21,948 nt of DNA. Source: Acidobacteriaceae bacterium (GTDB lineage: Bacteria > Acidobacteriota > Terriglobia > Terriglobales > Acidobacteriaceae). Where the stretch lies: assembly GCA_030039895.1 (NCBI GenBank), contig JASHUR010000152.1, forward strand, positions 1-21,948, in the 5' to 3' direction. Of this stretch, positions 8,282 to 16,047 are shown in pieces. Position numbers and translations under genes: made by a program. The notes under the pieces are model-generated. The model had not been told where the DNA came from, made no database searches, and saw nothing but the letters and a program-made list of their open reading frames with translations. The number at the start of each line of letters is the position of its first letter. The first letter of the stretch is position 1.

Positions 8282-8800
8282 ATGGCGCTCATGGCATCCA
8301 CGCGCCGCGAGGCCGACACACAATCTTTCCCGTTGTTCGTCTACGTGCTCACGCCTCTGCTGGCGCTTGGACTCCAGTCCTTTGTCCCGCTCTTCTTCTC
8401 GCATTTCTCCATCCTCGACCTGCCTCTTCTCGTTGTCATCTACTTTGCCTCAACCCTCCGCACGCCCATCGCCGCCACCATCGGCGGCGCGCTCATCGGC
8501 CTCGCCCAGGACGCTCTCACGCACCAGCCGCTCGGCGTCTTCGGCATCGCCAAAGCCTGCATCGGCTACGTGGCCGCCTCGCTCGGCGTCCGCATCGACA
8601 CGGAAAGCCCCGCCACCCGTCTCGTACTCACTTTCTTATTCGTCGTCCTTAACGACGGCATTGACTGGGTCCTCATTCGCCACCTGCTCGCCCACCCCAT
8701 GCCCTGGGGATGGCTACATGAGCTCGTACGTGCTGCCATCAATACCTTCATCGCCATCATCCTCTTCGCCCTGCTCGACCGGCTCAAAAACCGGGAGTAG
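8282..8800 (+). CDS. mreD: Rod shape-determining protein MreD
   Basis: MreD is the small polytopic inner-membrane partner of MreC in the elongation complex. The 172-residue product has about five hydrophobic segments, for example LFVYVLTPLLALGLQSFVPL, LDLPLLVVIYFAS and FIAIILFALLDRL, with the typical central phrase GALIGLAQDALT and a basic C-terminus (RLKNRE). E. coli MreD is 162 residues, so the length fits. The start ATG 8282 is two bases after the mreC TAG, and AGGGAGGA at 8263-8270 inside the end of mreC serves as ribosome binding site, indicating translational coupling. A second in-frame ATG at 8291 is further from that site and less likely. Confidence 0.93.
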   Translation: MALMASTRREADTQSFPLFVYVLTPLLALGLQSFVPLFFSHFSILDLPLLVVIYFASTLRTPIAATIGGALIGLAQDALTHQPLGVFGIAKACIGYVAASLGVRIDTESPATRLVLTFLFVVLNDGIDWVLIRHLLAHPMPWGWLHELVRAAINTFIAIILFALLDRLKNRE

Positions 8801-8802
8801 CA

Positions 8803-8808
8803 TAGGAG
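8803..8808 (+). promoter_or_regulatory. Orphan AGGAGG in the mreD-mrdA gap
   Basis: A perfect AGGAGG sits 3 nt after the mreD stop but 50 nt before the mrdA ATG at 8858. No ATG, GTG or TTG follows it at normal spacing. Either the leader folds to bring it closer, or it serves another purpose such as a ribosome standby site. Confidence 0.4.
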
Positions 8809-8857
8809 GCAACACTCTCTTCGCAACAGCTCGCCAACCCATCAGAATGATTCACAG

Positions 8858-11062
8858 ATGAGCGATTCCCTCCCCATCTTCGAAAAAAGGAAAGACAGTC
8901 TCCCGGCCTACAAGCTTGCTGTCTTTCAGTACGGCATTGTCGCCATCTTGATCGTGCTCATCTTCGGGCTGTGGCGTCTGCAGGTCGTCGGCGCTCAGAA
9001 CTACCATGCCCTCGCCGAGGCCAATCGCATCCGCAAAATCCCCATCCTCGCCGCCCGCGGGCAAATCTTCGACCGTGAAGGCCGTCTGCTCGTCGACAAC
9101 TATCCCTCGGTCTCCTGCTTCCTCGTCCGCGAACAGGGCCACGACATTCACCCCGACCTGCCCCTCATCGCACGCGGTCTGCACATGACTCTCGACCAGA
9201 TCGACGCCATCATCCACAAATACCGCACTGCGCCCAAATATCAGCCCATCCCTCTCAAAGAGGACATCACCCCCGACGAGCAGGAATTCATCGCCGCCCA
9301 CGCCGATGAAATGCCCGAGCTCGAAACCATCGAGGAGCAGCGCCGCCTCTATCCCAAGGACGGCTTCGCCGCCCACCTCATCGGATACGTCGGTGAAGTC
9401 AGCGAGCAAATGCTCGACAACGATCCCCGCTACGCTTTCTACCAGCCCGGCGACGTCGTCGGCCGCTCCGGCGTAGAGGAATCCTACGACTCCATCCTGC
9501 GCGGGCAGGACGGCTCACGCGACGTCCTCGTCGACAGCCACGGACGCGAAGTCGGCACCCTCGGCACCGAACCCTCCGTCCCCGGAAAGAGCCTCCGCCT
9601 CACCATCGACCTCGACATTCAGCGCGCCGCTGAAAACGCCATCGGCAACCGCGACGGCGCCATCGTCGCCCTCGACCCGCACACCGGCGAAGTCCTCGCC
9701 ATGGTCAGCCGTCCCACCTTCGACCCCAATCAGTTCTCCGTTCACATCAGCCGCGACGAGTGGGACAAACTCATCAATGACCCCGACCACCCCCTGCTCA
9801 ATAAAGCCATTCAGGCCATGTCGCCTCCCGGCTCGACCTTCAAAATCGTTATGACCCTCGCCGGCCTGCAGGAAGGCATCGCCCAGAACCTCAAAGTCGA
9901 CTGCCAGGGCGGCGCCACATTCTACGGACACTTCTACGCCTGCGACCGCCACCACGGCGAAGTCAACATCAACACCGCCCTGCCCTATTCCTGTGACACC
10001 TACTACTACACCCTGGCCGTCAAGCTCGGCATTGATACCATCGCCAAATACGCGCACATGGTCGGCCTCGGCCAGAAGACCGGCATAGACCTTCCCGACG
10101 AAATCGCCGGCGTCATGCCCTCGCCCGAGTGGGCCATGCGCAACTTCCACCGCAAGTGGTACGCCGGAGAAACCGTCTCCGTCGGCATCGGTCAGGGAGC
10201 CATCGCCGTTACCCCAATACAGCTCGCCCGCACCATCGGCGGCATCGCCTCCGGTGGCGTCTTCAAGCGTCCTCACGTCGTCTTTCCCAGCGAGCTCCCG
10301 CCTGAGTTCCGCCAGGCCATCCTCGACACCTATCCCGGCTCAGGCGACAAAACCATCCCCATCGATCCCGCCAATTGGCAGATCATCACCGACGACATGG
10401 CCAACGTCACCCAGTCCCCCATCGGCACCGCCTACTCCTCGCGCCTCACCGACATCGACTTCGCCGGCAAGACCGGCACTGCGCAGGTCGTGAGCCACAG
10501 CTTCGGGATGAAGAAAGTCGCGTCGAACATAAGCGAGCGTGCCAACTCCTGGTTTGTCGGCATCGCCCCGCGCCGTAACCCGGACATTATTGTGGTCGTT
10601 TTCTGGCAACACGGCGGCTGGGGAACCGACTCCGCACACATGGCCGCTCAGGTCATTCAGGCCTTCGTGGACAAGCAACGCCGACTCGACCACAACCTCA
10701 TGACCCAGCCCACCGAGTCAGCGCAGAAGTCCAATCCGCAGAGACCAGAAAAAATTGATGTTGGCGCCGTCTGGTCAGTCCCCGGCGACCCCAACATCTT
10801 CGGCGGCAAGCCCCTCGCCTCGGGCAAATCAAAATCCGGCCAGCCTGCCAACCCCGAGTTCGCCTCAGCCCGCGCCGGACACTTCTACCTCACCATCCCC
10901 CCGGTCGCCGCCTCTAATTACAAAGCCAATAATTTAAATGAATTGTCATCCCGACCGGAGTCCGCGTCATCGGGACCCCCGCGGACAGGTCTTCGTCCGT
11001 GGGGTGCCCTAGCGGACGTAGTGGAGGGACCTGCTGTTCATTTCAACCCATCACGTCCCTGA
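8858..11062 (+). CDS. mrdA: Penicillin-binding protein 2 (peptidoglycan D,D-transpeptidase MrdA)
   Basis: This is the class B PBP that crosslinks new peptidoglycan during lateral elongation, working with RodA. It shows a short cytoplasmic N-terminus, one membrane anchor at about 20-43, a PBP dimerisation domain at about 60-235 (RGQIFDREGRLLVDNYP, IGYVGEVSEQ), and a transpeptidase domain at about 245-605. The active-site motifs are STFK at 326-329 (nucleophile Ser326), SCD at 378-380 and KTGT at 538-541. The start ATG 8858 overlaps the TGA of a four-codon frame (ATG 8847) and has no close Shine-Dalgarno. The protein is 734 residues, against about 630 in E. coli. The extra C-terminus is low-complexity, and its last 40 residues (695-734) are encoded by a dispersed repeat, so the native stop was probably just before 10942. 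Catalytic function should be intact. Confidence 0.97.
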   Translation: MSDSLPIFEKRKDSLPAYKLAVFQYGIVAILIVLIFGLWRLQVVGAQNYHALAEANRIRKIPILAARGQIFDREGRLLVDNYPSVSCFLVREQGHDIHPDLPLIARGLHMTLDQIDAIIHKYRTAPKYQPIPLKEDITPDEQEFIAAHADEMPELETIEEQRRLYPKDGFAAHLIGYVGEVSEQMLDNDPRYAFYQPGDVVGRSGVEESYDSILRGQDGSRDVLVDSHGREVGTLGTEPSVPGKSLRLTIDLDIQRAAENAIGNRDGAIVALDPHTGEVLAMVSRPTFDPNQFSVHISRDEWDKLINDPDHPLLNKAIQAMSPPGSTFKIVMTLAGLQEGIAQNLKVDCQGGATFYGHFYACDRHHGEVNINTALPYSCDTYYYTLAVKLGIDTIAKYAHMVGLGQKTGIDLPDEIAGVMPSPEWAMRNFHRKWYAGETVSVGIGQGAIAVTPIQLARTIGGIASGGVFKRPHVVFPSELPPEFRQAILDTYPGSGDKTIPIDPANWQIITDDMANVTQSPIGTAYSSRLTDIDFAGKTGTAQVVSHSFGMKKVASNISERANSWFVGIAPRRNPDIIVVVFWQHGGWGTDSAHMAAQVIQAFVDKQRRLDHNLMTQPTESAQKSNPQRPEKIDVGAVWSVPGDPNIFGGKPLASGKSKSGQPANPEFASARAGHFYLTIPPVAASNYKANNLNELSSRPESASSGPPRTGLRPWGALADVVEGPAVHFNPSRP
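10942..11034 (+). repeat. Dispersed repeat, copy A (overlaps the 3' end of mrdA)
   Basis: The copy starts with ATTGTCATCCCGACCG (10942-10957), identical to 11096-11111, and ends with CGTAGTGGAGGGACCTGC (11017-11034), which matches 11129-11146 at 15 of 18 positions. Between the ends it carries an extra GC-rich block with short inverted repeats such as GTCCGCG (10960-10966)/CGCGGAC (10979-10985). Repeats starting with GTCATCCCGACC and ending with GGAGGGACCTGC are common in acidobacterial genomes, from memory; copies elsewhere in this genome cannot be checked here. Confidence 0.75.
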
Positions 11063-11095
11063 ACTTTGCCTATGATTCCCGCATCAGCAAAACCC

Positions 11096-11146
11096 ATTGT
11101 CATCCCGACCGAAGCGACCGTCAGGAAGCGTAGCGGAGAGATCTGC
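11096..11146 (+). repeat. Dispersed repeat, copy B (just upstream of the GIY-YIG gene)
   Basis: This is the shorter of two direct copies. It starts with ATTGTCATCCCGACCG (11096-11111), continues with RAG as in copy A, and closes with CGTAGCGGAGAGATCTGC (11129-11146). A TTG codon in frame with the nuclease gene follows 3 nt later at 11149, and the repeat's GGAG at 11135-11138 lies 10 nt before it, so the repeat could supply the ribosome binding site. Confidence 0.75.
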
Positions 11147-11169
11147 GTTTGCAACCAATCGATGAACAC

Positions 11170-11556
11170 ATGAAAGAACATTCATATTTCGTCTATATCA
11201 TGGCCAGCAAAACGCACGTCCTCTATTGCGGCGTGACTAACGATCTCATCAGACGGGTCGCGCAGCACAAGCGCGGTGAATTCCCCGGATTCAGCCAAAA
11301 GTACAAATGCCATCGCCTTGTCTGGTTCGAGCACTTCCAGTACGTCGGAAACGCCATTACGCGCGAAAAACAAATCAAAAAGTGGAACCGGGCGAAGAAG
11401 CTTGACCGCATTCGGGAATCTAACCCTGCCTGGATTGATTTGAGCGAGGGCTGGTTTGATCGGATAAGCCAAGAGGGCTATTTCGTTCCGGCAGGCATCA
11501 ACGAGCGAGAGACTAACGGGCTTTTGCCGATACCGGAAAAACGGTTAACCCCATGA
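11170..11556 (+). CDS. GIY-YIG family endonuclease (small stand-alone, COG2827-like)
   Basis: The 128-residue protein has a complete GIY-YIG core: VYI at 8-10 and YCG at 19-21 stand for the two name motifs, Arg29 in DLIRRVAQH is the expected catalytic arginine, and Glu66 in AITREKQIKKW is the metal-binding glutamate. The family cleaves DNA; members of this small stand-alone group have largely unknown roles. The core ends near DLSEGWF (residue 97) and a 30-residue unrelated tail follows. ATG 11170 fits the usual protein start; TTG 11149 adds seven residues and has a better-placed GGAG inside repeat copy B. The stop overlaps the rodA start as ATGA. The gene has no functional link to wall synthesis and splits mrdA from rodA, suggesting acquisition together with the adjacent repeats. 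Confidence 0.88.
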   Translation: MKEHSYFVYIMASKTHVLYCGVTNDLIRRVAQHKRGEFPGFSQKYKCHRLVWFEHFQYVGNAITREKQIKKWNRAKKLDRIRESNPAWIDLSEGWFDRISQEGYFVPAGINERETNGLLPIPEKRLTP

Positions 11557-12656
11557 GCCGCCGCATTCTCTCTTTCCGCGACTTTGACTGGACCCTTCTC
11601 GGGTTTGTCCTCATGCTCGCCGTCATCAGCGTGCTCGAAATCTACTCCGCCACGCTGCACACCAAGTTCGTCGGCTTCTACAAGCAGCAGATTCTCTGGT
11701 TCCTCGGCGGCCTGGTCGCCATGTTTGCGCTCTCCATCGTCGACTATCACCGTTTGCTCGACATCGGCTATTGGCTCTATGGCTTCTGTATCCTCTCGCT
11801 GGTCGCCGTCCTCACCGTCGGCGCCAAAGTGCTCGGCGCGCGCCGCTGGATCAGGCTCCCCGGCGGCATCCACTTTCAGCCATCCGAGTGGGTCAAGCTT
11901 GTCCTGATCCTCGTCGTTACCCGCTACTTCATCAATCTCATCGGTCGCAAACTCACCTGGCCCGACGTCCTTAAGGCCATGGCCCTCGTCGGCGTGCCCA
12001 TGCTGCTCGTGCTCAAGCAGCCTGACCTCGGCACCGCACTCACCTACTCGCCCATCCTCCTTGCCGGACTCTTCCTCGGAGGCATCGACTGGAAAAAGAC
12101 CACCATTCTCGTGCTCGGCGGACTCCTGCTCGTCGGCGTCGCCTTCTCTACAAATAAGATCCTGAAGCCCTATCAAAAGGCCCGCCTTACCAGCTTCATG
12201 AATCCCAGCGCTGATCCGCGCGGCAGCGGCTACCAGATCCTCCAGTCCAAAATCGCCGTCGGCGACGGCGGCGTCTTCGGCCGCGGCACCACCAAGGGCA
12301 CCCAGACGCAGGGCGACTTTCTGCCCATCCCCTATACCGATTTCATCTTCGCCGCCTTCTGCGAAGAGCACGGCTTCATCGGCGCAATCATCATCCTGCT
12401 GTTATACTTTCTTATATTGATGCGTCTGATTCAGGACGCTCAGACAGCCGCTGACCTCCCAGGCACGTTCCTGGTTATGGGCGTGGTGGCCGTGCTCATC
12501 TTTGAGATTGCGGTCAACGTCGGTATGGTCATCGGCCTTATGCCGGTCACCGGGATTCCTCTCCCGCTTATGAGCTACGGAGGCTCCTCGGTGCTGTTCA
12601 CTTTCCTGGCTCTGGGCATGGTTATGAATGTCCGCATGAACCGCTTCGTGAACTAA
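11553..12656 (+). CDS. rodA: RodA, SEDS-family peptidoglycan glycosyltransferase
   Basis: RodA polymerises glycan strands from lipid II in the inner membrane, paired with PBP2. The 367-residue protein has about ten membrane segments and the SEDS signatures: GARRWI at 95-100, FQPSEWVKL at 108-116, KQPDLGTAL at 155-163, the extracellular loop GSGYQILQSKIAVGDGG at 224-240, and YTDFIFAAFCEEHG at 261-274, where Asp263 matches the essential E. coli Asp262. The C-terminal MPVTGIPLPLMSYGGSS is also classic. The start ATG overlaps the TGA of the nuclease gene, so translation is probably coupled to it; there is no strong ribosome binding site of its own (only a weak GGAAAAACGG). Confidence 0.97.
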   Translation: MSRRILSFRDFDWTLLGFVLMLAVISVLEIYSATLHTKFVGFYKQQILWFLGGLVAMFALSIVDYHRLLDIGYWLYGFCILSLVAVLTVGAKVLGARRWIRLPGGIHFQPSEWVKLVLILVVTRYFINLIGRKLTWPDVLKAMALVGVPMLLVLKQPDLGTALTYSPILLAGLFLGGIDWKKTTILVLGGLLLVGVAFSTNKILKPYQKARLTSFMNPSADPRGSGYQILQSKIAVGDGGVFGRGTTKGTQTQGDFLPIPYTDFIFAAFCEEHGFIGAIIILLLYFLILMRLIQDAQTAADLPGTFLVMGVVAVLIFEIAVNVGMVIGLMPVTGIPLPLMSYGGSSVLFTFLALGMVMNVRMNRFVN

Positions 12657-12678
12657 GTCCCCGGCGCAGACGACTTTA

Positions 12679-12720
12679 GGTAAGAAGCCCGCTTACGCGG
12701 GTGAGTAGTACCAGGGTTTT
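12679..12720 (+). terminator. Possible terminator after rodA
   Basis: CCCGC (12688-12692) pairs with GCGGG (12697-12701) around a TTAC loop, nested inside GGTA (12679-12682)/TACC (12709-12712), followed by AGGGTTTT ending at 12720. It starts 23 nt after the rodA stop. The stem is short and the U-run weak, so partial read-through into the RNase gene is likely. Confidence 0.35.
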
Positions 12721-13046
12721 AGAAATTCAACGTTATCCGGCCGGACAGATCATCGGGCCGGACAGGATTGATGAAGGAATGAGCGCGCAAAGATGGGAAA
12801 CGGCCCCGCCTGATCTTCTGGCTGATGTGGCCACAAACTCCTTGCACGCAGTCTTTCCCTATAAGACAGTTGATTTTTCCAGTGGACCTCCGCCGGAAAT
12901 CCGGTGTGAGCATGAACTCTCTCCACCAAAAAGCATCTTTGTCCCGGTGGCCGTCCCCAAGCCATCTCCAGTCCTCTCCGGTTCCCCGCTCTGCTCTGTC
13001 TCGACCATTGCCCTGATGCCCAGGCATCCGGCAGGAAAGAGACAGC
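12721..13046 (+). other. Non-coding leader region upstream of the RNase E/G gene
   Basis: No recognisable protein is encoded here on either strand. It contains an imperfect tandem repeat, GGCCGGACAG at 12739-12748 and again at 12756-12765, a small hairpin CCGG-AAAT-CCGG near 12893-12904, and an inverted repeat GATGCC (13015-13020)/GGCATC (13023-13028) ending 4 nt before the Shine-Dalgarno AGGA at 13033-13036. A long structured 5' UTR would resemble E. coli rne, where the enzyme autoregulates through its own leader; that parallel is inferred. No convincing promoter was found. Confidence 0.4.
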
Positions 13047-15971
13047 ATGTCAAAAGAAATTTGCATTTCCTCTACGCCGCATGAAACGCGGCTGGCGATC
13101 CTAGAAAACGACGAGCTCGCCGAAATCTACTACGAGCGCGAGAACGAATACACTCTCGCCGGCTCCATTTACAAAGGCCGCGTCACCCGCGTCCTCCCCG
13201 GAATGCAGTCCGCATTCGTCGACATCGGCCTTGAGCGCGATGCCTTCCTCTACGTAACCGACTTCCTTGAGGAGCAGGAAGACAGCGACGAGTTCGAACG
13301 CACCAGCCTCTCCAACAACGGCCAGTCACGCGACCAGTCCCGTCGCGAAGGCGGACGCAGCCGCCCGGCTCAGGCCGAAGCCTCGGCTTCCGAACCCTCC
13401 GGCGCTCCGGCATCGGAAGACGAATCCGGCGACCGGGAAGCGCCCTCCGGCACGCGCCGCTGGCGTGGCCGCCGTGGCCGTGGACGCGGCTTGCGCCGTG
13501 GCCGCGACTCGCAGGAGCGCGAAAACCGCAGTCAGGACGGCCACCAGCGTGAGCAAGCGCAGGACCATGCCGTCGAAGCCGGCTCGGAAGAGACCATCTT
13601 CGACGCCCCCGTCATCGACGTTCGCATGGACGAGAACGAGGCCTCCTTCGAACGCCATGCGTCTGCTTCGTCCGGCGACCGAATCGTGCTGCCCGGCGAA
13701 TCGCTCTCCAAGTACGGAGGGAAGCCCGGCGGTCGGCCGGCCGCTGAAGCGCCAAGACCGCAGGCCGCAGCCGCTCCCGCCTTCAAACCCAACTATGTTC
13801 CGCCCAAACCCTCCACTCTGATCGAGACTCCGATCACCTGGGACGGCGGCTCGCTGCTTCCCGGCGAATCCCGCGCGCGCCACTCGCAGTCACGCCCCGC
13901 TCCGGCCCACGAAGCCGCTTTCGAGCTGGCAACAGAGCCGGTCGCCGAATCCGTCGTCGAATTTACCCACGACGTGCCCGCCGCAGTCGAATCAAACCTG
14001 ACCTCCGCACCCGCCTCCGTCGAAGTCGCCGAGCCCGTCGTCGAGGAAACCCATTTGGAGCCAGTCGCCGAGGTTGCAACACCCGTCGAGCCAGAGCCGC
14101 GTCACGAGGTGGAACTGCACGACGAGGTCTTTGAGGAGGTACACAGGGAGTTCGAACCTGAGGACGCCTCCGCCTCGCACCGTATCGACACCAGCGCTCC
14201 CAGCGAGTTCCGCATCACCAATATCTCCGAACCGGAGGAAACCTACGAGCACGCGCCCGCCGTTGAAGTGACCCCTCACGAAGACCTCCCCGAGCATGAC
14301 GAGCAGGCCACCGAGGTCGCCGATCAGCTCTTTGGCTTCGCTCCCGGCGCCGGAATCCTCGAAGAAGAGGTCATTGACGAAGACGAGTACGACTTTGAGC
14401 CTATCCATGCTCACGCCGACGATCAGGACTCGGAGGACCTTGAAGAGGAGACCCTCGAACACACCGGTCAAGAGATTAGCGACATCGTGCGCGACGAGCA
14501 CCTCGACCAGCGCCTTGCCTCCGGGCCCGGTGTTTTGGAAGCCGAAGAAATCGGCGGCCTCGAGAGTGACGAACTTGAAATCACCGAAGCCGGCCTCGAC
14601 GAAGAGGACGGCATCGACGAAGTGGAAGAGACTGCCTCAGCCGACAGCGCAGCACCGTCGCGCGACCGCGAAGAGCGTCGTGGCGGCCGCCGCGGTGACC
14701 GTCGCGGAAGCCGTGTGGGCCGACGTCAGGGCCGCGGTGGACATCGCGCCTCAGCGCAGACCATGGACCTGCCCATCATCAGCGATCTGCTGAAGCCCGG
14801 TCAGGAAATCCTGCTCCAGATCGCCAAGGAACCCATCGCCAAGAAGGGCGCGCGTGTCACCAGCCACATCGCGCTCCCCGGACGCTTCCTGGTTTTCATG
14901 CCCACCGTCAACCATGTTGGCGTCTCGCGCAAAATCTCCTCCGACGAGGAGCGCCAGCGCCTCAAGCGCATCCTCATCAGTGAGAAGGGTGATGCATCCG
15001 GTGGCTTCATCGTCCGCACCGCCGCCGACGGCGCCAGCGAGGACGAACTCCGCGCCGACCTGCGCTTCCTCATCAGCCTCTGGAACGATATCAAGCAGCG
15101 CGAGGAGAGCAGCAAGTCTCCGGCCCTCATCTATCACGACCTCAACCTCGTCGAGCGCGTGCTCCGCGATCAGGTCAGCGACAACTTCTCCACCATCTGG
15201 GTCGACAGCGAATCCGAGTACGAGCGCATCCTGCGTTTCCTCAACCGCTTCCAGCCCGCGCTCGTCCGCCGCGTCAAGCTCTACACGAAAGAGACGCCCC
15301 TCTTCGAGCAGTTCGGCATCCAGGAAGAAATCACCAAGGCCCTGCGCTCCAAAGTCTGGCTCAAATCCGGTGGCTCCATCGTCATCAACCAGACGGAAGC
15401 ACTCGTCGCCATCGACATCAACACTGGCAAGTATGTTGGCAAGACCGCGCGCCTAGAGGACACCATCCTCAGGACCAACCTTGATGCCATCCCCGAAATC
15501 GTCCGCCAGATTCGTCTGCGCGATCTCGGCGGCATCATCGTCATCGACTTCATTGACATGGACGAGCGCCGCAACCGCCACAAGGTCATGGCTGCGCTCG
15601 AAGAGGCCCTCAAGGCCGACCGCGCCCCTTCAAAGGTGCTACAGTTCAATGATTTCGGACTCGTCGCCATCACCCGCAAGCGCGTCAAGCAGTCACTTGA
15701 ACGCACCCTCAGCGTGCCCTGCCCTGTCTGCGCCGCCACCGGAATGGTCAAGAGCCCGGCGACCGTCGCCAACGAAATCTATACCGAGTTGCGCAAGATG
15801 TACCGCCATCTCGACCGCGGCGACATTATGCTTCGCGTCAACCCTGAGGTCGTCAAGGTCCTCAAGGCCAATAACGCGCGCTGGCTCGTCGAGCTCGAGG
15901 AAATGTCCGGCAAGACCATCATCGTCAAAAGCGATCCGGCCCTCCACCCCGAACAGTTCGACATCCACTAA
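13047..15971 (+). CDS. rng: Ribonuclease E/G with large low-complexity insertion in the S1 domain
   Basis: This endoribonuclease processes rRNA and starts mRNA decay. The 974 residues begin with the RNase G-type start and first half of an S1 fold (GSIYKGRVTRVLPGMQSAFVD at 39-59, DAFLYVTDF at 65-73). The S1 fold resumes at about 574 (LPIISDLLKPGQEILLQIAK). Between them lie about 500 residues with an Arg/Gly-rich patch near 137-155 (RGRRGRGRGLRRGRD), a long Glu/Asp/Ala-rich part to about 535, and a second Arg/Gly patch at 538-568. The catalytic DNase I-like half is complete: Asp790 in AIDINTGKY and Asp834 in IVIDFIDM match E. coli Asp303/Asp346, and C892-P-V-C895 is the zinc-link. The start ATG 13047 has AGGA 10 nt upstream. 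It lies downstream of rodA and is closed by its own terminator. Confidence 0.96.
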   Translation: MSKEICISSTPHETRLAILENDELAEIYYERENEYTLAGSIYKGRVTRVLPGMQSAFVDIGLERDAFLYVTDFLEEQEDSDEFERTSLSNNGQSRDQSRREGGRSRPAQAEASASEPSGAPASEDESGDREAPSGTRRWRGRRGRGRGLRRGRDSQERENRSQDGHQREQAQDHAVEAGSEETIFDAPVIDVRMDENEASFERHASASSGDRIVLPGESLSKYGGKPGGRPAAEAPRPQAAAAPAFKPNYVPPKPSTLIETPITWDGGSLLPGESRARHSQSRPAPAHEAAFELATEPVAESVVEFTHDVPAAVESNLTSAPASVEVAEPVVEETHLEPVAEVATPVEPEPRHEVELHDEVFEEVHREFEPEDASASHRIDTSAPSEFRITNISEPEETYEHAPAVEVTPHEDLPEHDEQATEVADQLFGFAPGAGILEEEVIDEDEYDFEPIHAHADDQDSEDLEEETLEHTGQEISDIVRDEHLDQRLASGPGVLEAEEIGGLESDELEITEAGLDEEDGIDEVEETASADSAAPSRDREERRGGRRGDRRGSRVGRRQGRGGHRASAQTMDLPIISDLLKPGQEILLQIAKEPIAKKGARVTSHIALPGRFLVFMPTVNHVGVSRKISSDEERQRLKRILISEKGDASGGFIVRTAADGASEDELRADLRFLISLWNDIKQREESSKSPALIYHDLNLVERVLRDQVSDNFSTIWVDSESEYERILRFLNRFQPALVRRVKLYTKETPLFEQFGIQEEITKALRSKVWLKSGGSIVINQTEALVAIDINTGKYVGKTARLEDTILRTNLDAIPEIVRQIRLRDLGGIIVIDFIDMDERRNRHKVMAALEEALKADRAPSKVLQFNDFGLVAITRKRVKQSLERTLSVPCPVCAATGMVKSPATVANEIYTELRKMYRHLDRGDIMLRVNPEVVKVLKANNARWLVELEEMSGKTIIVKSDPALHPEQFDIH

Positions 15972-15998
15972 AGAAAATAAGCAGAATATAGACAAAAG

Positions 15999-16026
15999 AA
16001 GGAGCAGGCCACCCAGCCTGCTCCTT
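15999..16026 (+). terminator. Intrinsic terminator of the RNase E/G gene
   Basis: AAGGAGCAGGC (15999-16009) pairs perfectly with GCCTGCTCCTT (16016-16026) around a 6-nt loop, followed by a T-rich TTTATTCT. The stem begins 27 nt after the stop codon and insulates the toxin-antitoxin pair downstream. Confidence 0.9.
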
Positions 16027-16047
16027 TATTCTGCCCGGTTCCATCTA

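Noticed and set aside
11460..11556. A third repeat copy downstream of the GIY-YIG gene
   Set aside because: Compared with both orientations of the two upstream copies; no matching stretch was found, so the cassette is repeat-flanked on one side only.
12701..13084. 127-residue open frame on the plus strand overlapping the start of the RNase gene
   Set aside because: No family resemblance, no ribosome binding site, odd composition, and a 38-nt overlap with a firm start; treated as leader sequence.
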